This document shows, piece by piece, positions 6,154-11,387 of a stretch of 11,387 nucleotides of DNA. A program made the translations under genes and the position numbers. How positions within the stretch are numbered: the first letter of the stretch is position 1; the number at the start of each line of letters is the position of its first letter. Origin of the DNA: DATKZS01 sp035527835 [NCBI: bacterium]. GTDB taxonomy: Bacteria; RBG-13-61-14. The notes below the pieces were generated by a model. It was not told the origin of the DNA and made no database searches. It saw only the letters and a program-made list of their open reading frames with translations. The stretch covers positions 1 to 11,387 of the forward strand of contig DATKZS010000072.1 in NCBI GenBank assembly GCA_035527835.1, given 5' to 3'.

Positions 6154-8154
6154 ATGTTTAAGAAGCTGTTCAGCCCCATCCATATCAACAAGCTGGAGAT
6201 CAAGAACCGCATCGCCATGCCCGCCTTCGGCCTGCTCTATTGCGACAACCGCCGGGTCGGCGACCGCCTCATCAATTTTTACGAGGCGCGGGCGCGGGGC
6301 GGGTGCGGGCTGCTGATCGTGGGCGGCGTCGGCATTGAGATGCAAGGCTCGGGCGTGATCATGCCCACCATCGAGAGCGACGAGCACATCCCGGACTGGG
6401 AGCGCATGGCCGACGCCCTTCACAAGCACGGCGCCCGCCTCTTTCTCCAGCTCTTCCACTCCGGACGCTACATGCAGTCCATCCTGGCCGGCGGCCAGCA
6501 GGCCGTGGCCCCCTCCGCCGTCCCCTCCCGCTACACCCACGAAACGCCCCGCGCCCTGGAAAAAGACGAGATCCTTGCCGTCCAGGACAAATACGCCCAG
6601 GCCGCGGCCCGCGCCCGGAAGGCCCATGCCGACGGCGTCGAGATCATCGCCTCCGCCGGCTACCTCATCTGCCAGTTCATGTCGCCGCTCACCAACCTGA
6701 GGGAGGACGAGTACGGCGGCAACTTCGAAAACCGGTCCCGCTTCGGACGCGAGGTCCTGGAAAAGGTCAGGGCCGCGGTGGGCCCCGAATTCCCCGTGAC
6801 CATGCGCGTGTCCGGCAACGATTTCATGGAAGGCGGGAACACCAACGTCAACGCCATCGAGTTTTGCAAGGTGTTCGAGCAAGCCGGCGCCGACGCCTTC
6901 AACGTCACCGGCGGCTGGCACGAGACCCGGGTGCCCCAGCTCCCGGCCATGGTCCCCCGCGGCGCCTACACCTACCTGGCCGCGGCCATCAAGCGCGCGG
7001 TCAGCGTCCCGGTCTTCGCCTCCAACCGCCTGGTCGAGCCGGCGCAGGCCGAGAAGGTGCTCATGGACCGCGTCGCGGACATGGTGTGCATCGGCCGCGC
7101 CCAGATCGCCGACCCGGAGTGGGCCAAGAAGGCCTTCGAGGGCAAGACCGACGACATCCGTCCCTGCGTGGACTGCCTGCAGGGATGCATGGACCGGCTC
7201 TTCTCCGGCAAGCCTGTCGAGTGCCTGTGCAACCCGGAGGCCGGATACGAGGCCGACCGCCGCATCAACCGGGTGCGCAAGCCCAAGACCGTGGCCATTA
7301 TCGGCGCCGGGCCCGCGGGCCTCGAAGCCGCCGTCACCGCCGCCAAGCGCGGCCACCACGTCACCATCTTCGATCATGCCGACGCCATCGGCGGACAGCT
7401 CCCGCTGGTCGCGGCCCCGCCCGGACGCGAGGAGTTCGGACGGCTGCTCAAGTACTACCAGAAGCAGGTGCAGGGCCACGGCATCGCCTTGAAGCTGGGC
7501 AAGCAGGTCACCATGCAGGCCGTGCGCCGCACCCGGCCCAACATCGTGATCCTGGCCACCGGCTCGCGCCAGCTCGTGCCCGAGATCCCCGGCGTGGACC
7601 GCCCCGAGGTCGTGACCGCGTGGGACGCGCTCCTGGGCAAGGCCGACCTCGGCCGAACCGTCGCCGTGATCGGGGGAGGCGCCGTGGGCATCGAGACCGC
7701 CATCGCCATCGCCGACCGCGGAACCGCCTCCGGCGACACCATCAAGTTCCTGCTCAAGCACGACGCCGAGGACCACGAGACCCTGAAGCGCATCGCCACC
7801 TCGGGCGCCAGGAAGGTCACCATCATCGAGATGCTCCCCAAGATCGGCAAGGACATCGGAATGACCAACCGCTGGGTCTTCTTAAAAGAGCTGGACCTGC
7901 TGGGGGTGGACGTGCTGACCGAGGCCAAGGTCAAGGCCATCGCCGACGAGGGAGTGGTTTACGAAAAGGACGGCGAGACCCAGGCGCTGCTCGCCGAGTC
8001 CGTGGTCCTCGCCCTGGGCGCGGTGCCCAACGACGAGATCGAGGCGGAGCTCAAGAGCTCAGGCTTTCAATACATCAAGATCGGAGACGTCAAGCAGCCC
8101 CGCAAGATCATCGAAGCCGTGCACGAAGGATACCTGGCCGCCCTGGAAATCTGA
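6154..8154 (+). CDS. NAD(P)H-dependent FMN/FAD/4Fe-4S enoate reductase (2,4-dienoyl-CoA reductase family)
   Basis: A 666-residue cytoplasmic flavoenzyme of the FadH/enoate reductase/trimethylamine dehydrogenase family, which reduces activated C=C bonds with electrons passed NAD(P)H to FAD to 4Fe-4S to FMN. The N-terminal old-yellow-enzyme barrel (about 1-330) keeps the FadH-type catalytic residues Tyr170 in SAGYLI and His256 in GGWHETR. The cluster cysteines are 338, 341, 345 and 357 (C-x2-C-x3-C-x11-C). FAD binds at GAGPAG (384-389) and the nucleotide at GGGAVG (507-512). After the latter there is an insertion of about 25 residues (about 520-545) relative to E. coli FadH; I believe related oxidoreductases of anaerobes share it. 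ATG 6154 has AGGGAG at 6141-6146 and gives the family's usual length. Monocistronic; the substrate (dienoyl-CoA, enoate, aromatic intermediate) cannot be decided from context. Confidence 0.92.
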   Translation: MFKKLFSPIHINKLEIKNRIAMPAFGLLYCDNRRVGDRLINFYEARARGGCGLLIVGGVGIEMQGSGVIMPTIESDEHIPDWERMADALHKHGARLFLQLFHSGRYMQSILAGGQQAVAPSAVPSRYTHETPRALEKDEILAVQDKYAQAAARARKAHADGVEIIASAGYLICQFMSPLTNLREDEYGGNFENRSRFGREVLEKVRAAVGPEFPVTMRVSGNDFMEGGNTNVNAIEFCKVFEQAGADAFNVTGGWHETRVPQLPAMVPRGAYTYLAAAIKRAVSVPVFASNRLVEPAQAEKVLMDRVADMVCIGRAQIADPEWAKKAFEGKTDDIRPCVDCLQGCMDRLFSGKPVECLCNPEAGYEADRRINRVRKPKTVAIIGAGPAGLEAAVTAAKRGHHVTIFDHADAIGGQLPLVAAPPGREEFGRLLKYYQKQVQGHGIALKLGKQVTMQAVRRTRPNIVILATGSRQLVPEIPGVDRPEVVTAWDALLGKADLGRTVAVIGGGAVGIETAIAIADRGTASGDTIKFLLKHDAEDHETLKRIATSGARKVTIIEMLPKIGKDIGMTNRWVFLKELDLLGVDVLTEAKVKAIADEGVVYEKDGETQALLAESVVLALGAVPNDEIEAELKSSGFQYIKIGDVKQPRKIIEAVHEGYLAALEI

Positions 8155-8182
8155 TCTTCGCCGAAATGACGCGGAGTTTGAT

Positions 8183-8522
8183 AAGCGCAAAGGCGCAAAG
8201 AACACAAAGAAAATTAACACTCTTGTCCAAAATAGGCCGTAAGAAAACCGCCAAGACGCCAAGAGCGCCAAGGGTCGCCAAGTAGATCATGATGTTTCTT
8301 TGCGGCCCGGCAAAGAACAGCTCCGGAGCGTTGGCCCCAACCGGCTTGGCGAACCGGCCGACGGGAGCGCCAAGCCGGAAACTTTCGCACCCAAGCCCTG
8401 TTAAAATCGTGTTAAAAAATAATCCTTGGCGCTCTTGGCGTCTTGGCGGTTCTCCGATCCGTTTATTTGGGACAGCACTGGAAAATTAATTAATCTTTGC
8501 GTTCTTTGCGCCTTTGCGCTTT
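8183..8522. repeat. 340-base compound palindrome combining two unit families
   Basis: Fills most of the 377-base gap between convergent genes; no credible gene is inside. The left arm (8183-8273) and the right arm (8424-8522) pair along nearly their whole length. The outer third is made of GCGCAAAG units, the middle third is a less conserved AT-rich linker that still pairs (TCTTGTCCAAAATA against TGCTGTCCCAAATA), and the inner third has CGCCAAGA-type units with 27 identical bases (ACCGCCAAGACGCCAAGAGC and the next seven). The 150-base centre holds further hairpins. Could act as a terminator for both flanking operons, or be a MITE-like or REP-like element. Confidence 0.85.
8341..8378. repeat. 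Perfect 11-base hairpin in the centre of the compound palindrome
   Basis: CCGGCTTGGCG (8341-8351) and CGCCAAGCCGG (8368-8378) are exact inverted copies with a 16-base loop. The stem reuses the CGCCAAG unit of the inner arms. A smaller stem, CTTTGC...GCAAAG around 8300-8317, reuses the other unit. Confidence 0.8.
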
Positions 8523-8531
8523 CAAATCTTT

Positions 8532-9095
8532 TTACTTGAACGGAGACACCGGGAAGCAGTACTTCTTGATCTCGTCGTCGCCGGCACTCTTCCAGTCGCC
8601 CACCCGGAGCAGTTGCGCCTGGTCAATGATCCAGAAGTTGTCCTCGTCCGTGAACGTCACCTGGTAAACGTAGCGCGGGTCCACGCGGGAAAAAATGTCC
8701 TTGAGGTATCCGGCCAGGACGTTGGTCTGGGGCATGTTATAGGTGTTCACGAAAATCCGGAACTCGGTGAACCGGTCCACGGTCACCCTGATGTCGTACT
8801 CATTGGGCATCACGGCCCGGCACAGCTTCTCCAGCACCAGCTTGATGTCCATCCGCGGATCGAACGCGATCCGGTCAATCTTGGTGGTCCCGTACTTGGA
8901 CTGAAGCTCATCCTCCTGCTCGCTCCTGCGCTCCGCGTCCTCTTCCCTCCATTGGTCCTTGAGCGTGGCGATGGTCTGGTCCTGGCCGCCCCCCATGTGG
9001 TTCCGCGACCACAAAAACCCGATGGCGATGAAAAGGTGCAGGACCGCGGCCCCGAGCAGCACCAGGGCCAACTGCTGTATCTGTTTCGTGTCCAT
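8532..9095 (-). CDS. Membrane-anchored protein of unknown function (187 residues), second of pair
   Basis: I do not recognise a named family. One hydrophobic segment (about residues 9-29) anchors the N-terminus, followed by a charged, probably coiled-coil linker (about 38-70) and a compact mixed alpha/beta domain (72-187), expected outside the cytoplasmic membrane by the positive-inside rule only weakly. The segment VLEKLCRAVMP...IRV...FRIFV (87-115) and AGYLKDIF (128-135) resemble AVKKIAKLACP...IRVEIAF and AGIMKDVF in the protein encoded just upstream, so the two look like diverged duplicates. Its ATG shares one base with the preceding stop (TGATG), pointing to translational coupling. The general plan (single anchor, coiled coil, periplasmic domain) resembles inner-membrane assembly subunits such as PilN/PilO-like proteins, but no specific motif supports this. 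Confidence 0.75.
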   Translation of the reverse strand: MDTKQIQQLALVLLGAAVLHLFIAIGFLWSRNHMGGGQDQTIATLKDQWREEDAERRSEQEDELQSKYGTTKIDRIAFDPRMDIKLVLEKLCRAVMPNEYDIRVTVDRFTEFRIFVNTYNMPQTNVLAGYLKDIFSRVDPRYVYQVTFTDEDNFWIIDQAQLLRVGDWKSAGDDEIKKYCFPVSPFK

Positions 9096-9931
9096 CAGAA
9101 TCCCTTTAACAGAGCCGGGAACTGGTCCCGTCTCTTGTTCCAGACGTTTTCTATTTCGGGCCGCGAAAGCCTGAGCCAGTCGCGGCCGCCCGGCGATCCG
9201 TAAACGATGAACAAGTCCCGGATCTCCCGGGTGGTGGTCCCTTGTTTCTTCACTCGCTCCAGGTTCTGGCAGGTGATGGTGAGCCCGGAGATGCCGCGGC
9301 CCGCCCCGAACGCGAACACGTCCTTCATGATCCCCGCCGCCATTTTCTGGACCTCGTAATAGTAGCCGGGAAGGTAGTTGAGCAGGTCCGGGTGCGCGTC
9401 AACCACCGCCTTGTAAGGGAAGGCGATCTCCACGCGGATCCCGTTATTTTCCGGGTAAACCCCGATCCCGGAACCCGGAGGGCAGGCCAGCTTGGCGATC
9501 TTCTTGACCGCGTCCGCCGGCGCCAGCTCCGCGTCCTCCCCGATCGCCTTCATCTTCAGCATGGCCTTTTCCGTTTCGCTCCGGCCAAAGGCGGGGTCAA
9601 GTCTCTGGCGCCGCGCGAATTCCTCGTCACGGTGCTTGCCCGCCAGGTTCTCGCCTTGCGCCCGCTTCGCCAGCTCCAGCTCCTGCTCGAACTTGGCCTG
9701 GTTCTCGTTCACCTGGAGCATGCGGGTGTTCTTCAGCGCCTGCAGCTCCTGCTTGACCTTGCCATGGAACTGGACCGCGCCCACGACCTGGATCAGGAGG
9801 TGGATCAAGATCGTGGCCGCGCAAGCGATGATGGCGCCGAGCAGGATCACCTTCTCCCGCTCCATGGCCATCCGCGATTTCACCGCGCGCTTCGGTTCCT
9901 TGGTCTTCTTCGTGGATATGGTCGGGCTCAT
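9095..9931 (-). CDS. Membrane-anchored coiled-coil protein of unknown function (278 residues), first of pair
   Basis: Not assigned to a known family. A basic N-terminus (1-26, many Lys/Arg) precedes a single transmembrane helix (about 28-53), so the remaining chain is probably outside the cytoplasm. Residues 56-110 are rich in Gln, Glu, Lys and Leu and look like a coiled coil. A globular domain follows (about 118-278), with ADAVKKIAKLACP (139-151), GIRVEIAFPYKAV (164-176) and AGIMKDVF (199-206), which parallel segments of the downstream gene product. It contains two Cys (150, 221) in the presumed exported part. A ribosome binding site AAAGGAT (9937-9943) is six bases or so from ATG, and a consensus -35 lies behind it. 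Two-gene operon with the downstream paralogue; divergent from the deacetylase gene. Confidence 0.8.
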   Translation of the reverse strand: MSPTISTKKTKEPKRAVKSRMAMEREKVILLGAIIACAATILIHLLIQVVGAVQFHGKVKQELQALKNTRMLQVNENQAKFEQELELAKRAQGENLAGKHRDEEFARRQRLDPAFGRSETEKAMLKMKAIGEDAELAPADAVKKIAKLACPPGSGIGVYPENNGIRVEIAFPYKAVVDAHPDLLNYLPGYYYEVQKMAAGIMKDVFAFGAGRGISGLTITCQNLERVKKQGTTTREIRDLFIVYGSPGGRDWLRLSRPEIENVWNKRRDQFPALLKGF

Positions 9932-9952
9932 GTTTTATCCTTTCCGATTTTA

Positions 9953-9982
9953 TTTTTACCATTTCCCATTGCCGCCTGTCAA
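9953..9982 (-). promoter_or_regulatory. Sigma70-like promoter for the membrane-protein pair
   Basis: Minus-strand TTGACA (9977-9982) and TAAAAA (9953-9958, four of six) are 18 bases apart. Transcription would begin near 9946, leaving a short leader containing the AAAGGAT ribosome site before ATG 9931. Confidence 0.5.
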
Positions 9983-10032
9983 CAGGGGACGTAAAATTTA
10001 TTTTGGATAACATGCGTACGCAATTTTTAGCC

Positions 10033-10141
10033 ACGGATGAACACGGATCAACACGGACCAAAAAGAAGTAAGAAGCAGGAACCCGGAATTCGGAAGCTGC
10101 CATGCTTGCTTCTTGATTCTCCTTGATCCGTGTTCATCTGT
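10033..10141. repeat. Imperfect palindrome, CGGATGAACA-unit family
   Basis: The outer arms are 10033-10053 and 10120-10141: GATGAACACGGATCAA is present in the left arm and in the complement of the right arm. The left arm is a tandem of the 10-base unit CGGATGAACA/CGGATCAACA. A second, inner pairing joins AAGAAGTAAGAAGCA (10062-10076) with TGCTTGCTTCTTGATTCT (10103-10120). It lies in the 448-base spacer between the divergent membrane-protein and deacetylase genes. Confidence 0.8.
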
Positions 10142-10157
10142 CATGTTCGACTGGCCC

Positions 10158-10246
10158 AAAGAATGAATGAACAGGGATGCACGGGATATTCAGGATAAGA
10201 AAGTCTTATCCTTGGCATCCGGAATATCCTTGTTGATAAATTCTTT
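10158..10246. repeat. Imperfect palindrome, GGATATTCA-unit family, copy 2
   Basis: Two 43-base arms (10158-10200 and 10204-10246) pair around a 3-base loop; both begin AAAGAAT and end AAGGATAAGA or CAGGATAAGA at the loop. In the left arm the order is GGGATGCAC then GGGATATTC; in the complement of the right arm it is AGGATATTC then CGGATGCCA, so the internal units are swapped. Same family as 5412-5482, which shares AACAGGGAT and ATTCAGGATA. The remaining 130 bases up to the deacetylase gene hold only its putative promoter and ribosome site. Confidence 0.85.
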
Positions 10247-10303
10247 GGTTGCGGCCTGGCGCCGCGCCGGGTCAATCCGCGGTTCCCTTCTTCACTCCCC
10301 TGA

Positions 10304-10333
10304 TTGCACGCCATCTTGCGGCCCGGAGATAAT
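10304..10333 (+). promoter_or_regulatory. Putative promoter for the deacetylase gene
   Basis: GATAAT (10328-10333, five of six to the -10 consensus) is preceded at 18 bases by TTGCAC (10304-10309, a weak -35). Transcription would start about 40 bases before ATG 10380. Confidence 0.35.
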
Positions 10334-10379
10334 CAAACTACAATGAGAACTCGAACGATGACGGGCAAGGAGGGAGCTG

Positions 10380-11387
10380 ATGCCGGTTACGGGATTGGTG
10401 GCCGATCCGGTGTTCATGGAACACGACACGGGCCCGGGCCATCCGGAGCGGCCCGAGCGCCTGGAAAAAATTTACGCGCTGCTCGATGAAAAGGGGCTGT
10501 CCGCAAAGGCCCTGAAAATCCCGCTGCGCCCGGCCACCGCAGCCGAGCTGCTCGCGGTCCACGGCAAGGCCCACCTCGAAAGGATCGCGGCCACCGCCGG
10601 CCGCGAACAAGTCTATCTGGACGGCGATACCCCGACCGGCCCCAAGTCCTATCACACCGCCCTGCTCGCCGCCGGAGGGATGCTCAACGCCGTGGACGCG
10701 GTCATGGAAGGCTCCGTGAGCAATGCCTTCGCCCTGTTCCGGCCGCCCGGACACCATGCCGAGCGCGACCGCGCCATGGGATTCTGCCTGTTCAACAACG
10801 TGGCCGTCGCCGCCCATCACGCCATGAATCAGCACGGCCTCAAACGCGTCCTGATCGCGGACTGGGACCTCCACCACGGCAACGGCACCCAGAGCGCCTT
10901 TTACCCGGACCCGCGCGTGCTCTATTTTTCCACGCACCAGTTCCCTTACTATCCGGGTTCCGGGGGCCTGGACGAGATCGGGTCCGGGGCGGGCCAGGGC
11001 TTTACCGTGAACGTCCCGCTGCCCGCCGGCTGCGGCGACGACGTGTACGAATCGGTCTTCGCCGACGTGCTCGAGCCCGTGGCGCGTGGCTTCAAGCCGG
11101 AGCTGATCCTGGTCTCCGCGGGTTTTGACATCCACCGTCTCGACCCGCTGGGCGGCATGAAGGTGACGGAGCTAGGCTTCGCGCGCATGGCGGCAAGGCT
11201 GAAAGGACTGGCCGAGCAATTTTGCCGCGGCCGGCTGGTGGCCGCCCTGGAGGGAGGCTATCACCTCGACGGTCTCTCCCGGGGCGTGGCCGCCGTGGTC
11301 GAGGTCTTGATGGGACTTAATACGGCGCCCGTAACCAGGCCCGCGCCGGTTGACGGTCTTGAGCTGTTGCTGGAAAAAGTCGAGGAG
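10380..11387 (+). CDS. Histone deacetylase family (AcuC/HdaH-like) hydrolase, partial at 3' end
   Basis: The frame is open from ATG 10380 through the right edge (336 codons, no stop), so only the last part of the gene is missing. The protein is a zinc-dependent deacetylase of the arginase/deacetylase fold; bacterial members act on acetyl-lysine of proteins, on acetylpolyamines or on other amides. All key residues are visible: the opening HPERPERL (21-28), catalytic His125-His126 in RPPGHHAE, zinc ligands Asp163 and His165 in DWDLHHGNGT and Asp250 in SAGFD, and the transition-state Tyr294 in LEGGYH. The motif set is closest to the class II-type bacterial proteins. AAGGAGGG (10367-10374) five bases upstream fixes the start. 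Divergent from the membrane-protein pair, so no operon partner is seen on the left side. Confidence 0.95.
   Translation, partial: MPVTGLVADPVFMEHDTGPGHPERPERLEKIYALLDEKGLSAKALKIPLRPATAAELLAVHGKAHLERIAATAGREQVYLDGDTPTGPKSYHTALLAAGGMLNAVDAVMEGSVSNAFALFRPPGHHAERDRAMGFCLFNNVAVAAHHAMNQHGLKRVLIADWDLHHGNGTQSAFYPDPRVLYFSTHQFPYYPGSGGLDEIGSGAGQGFTVNVPLPAGCGDDVYESVFADVLEPVARGFKPELILVSAGFDIHRLDPLGGMKVTELGFARMAARLKGLAEQFCRGRLVAALEGGYHLDGLSRGVAAVVEVLMGLNTAPVTRPAPVDGLELLLEKVEE

Noticed and set aside
6091-7776. A 561-codon open frame on the minus strand opposite the flavin oxidoreductase
   Set aside because: Gly/Ala/His/Asp-rich composition with no domain; explained by codon bias of the real gene.
6864-8285. 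A 473-codon plus-strand frame overlapping the oxidoreductase
   Set aside because: Arg/Gly/Pro-rich out-of-frame reading through a verified coding sequence.
8183-8522. CRISPR array
   Set aside because: The repeated units are 8-10 bases, tandem without spacers and arranged as inverted arms; no cas genes are near.
8514-9203. A 229-codon plus-strand frame over the membrane-protein pair
   Set aside because: His/Arg/Val/Leu-rich antisense reading that spans the coupled junction of two genes with membrane segments on the other strand.
10338-11135. A 265-codon minus-strand frame opposite the deacetylase gene
   Set aside because: Shadow; the plus strand carries all deacetylase catalytic motifs.

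Overview
The window looks like chromosomal DNA from a GC-rich, probably Gram-negative environmental bacterium. The long FolP with an N-terminal extension, the iron-sulfur flavin enoate-reductase type enzyme and the abundance of intergenic palindromes would fit Desulfobacterota or a neighbouring phylum. That placement is inference from gene style only; no rRNA or other phylogenetic marker is present.

Left part (1-4545, all minus strand). Read in transcription order, a sigma70-like promoter drives folP (dihydropteroate synthase). folP overlaps by ATGA a small gene for a stand-alone RadC-type helix-hairpin-helix domain, which overlaps by 23 bases a large type IIG-like restriction-modification gene (PD-(D/E)xK nuclease plus gamma-class N6-adenine methyltransferase plus target recognition region). 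The restriction gene is clearly more AT-rich than everything to its right. Its 3' end runs into the end of an insertion sequence whose transposase gene starts at base 73 and leaves the window. This is a horizontally acquired defence-type module sitting at the tail of a housekeeping transcription unit.

Middle part (4546-8154). A hexapeptide-repeat acyltransferase (plus), a small uncharacterised gene (minus, own promoter), and a 666-residue FMN/FAD/4Fe-4S NAD(P)H-dependent enoate reductase / 2,4-dienoyl-CoA reductase homologue (plus, own promoter).

Right part (8155-11387). A two-gene operon on the minus strand encodes membrane-anchored proteins that I do not recognise but that look like divergent paralogues of each other. 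A divergent class II-type histone deacetylase family gene runs off the right edge.

The most unusual thread is in the gaps. Five intergenic spacers carry long imperfect palindromes built from tandem 8-10 base units (GGATATTCA-like, GGCGCAAAG-like, CGCCAAGA-like, CGGATGAACA-like). The largest, 8183-8522, nests two of these unit families in one compound hairpin of about 340 bases. The two most interesting candidates for follow-up are this set of unit-built palindromes and the HhH-protein/type IIG enzyme pair.
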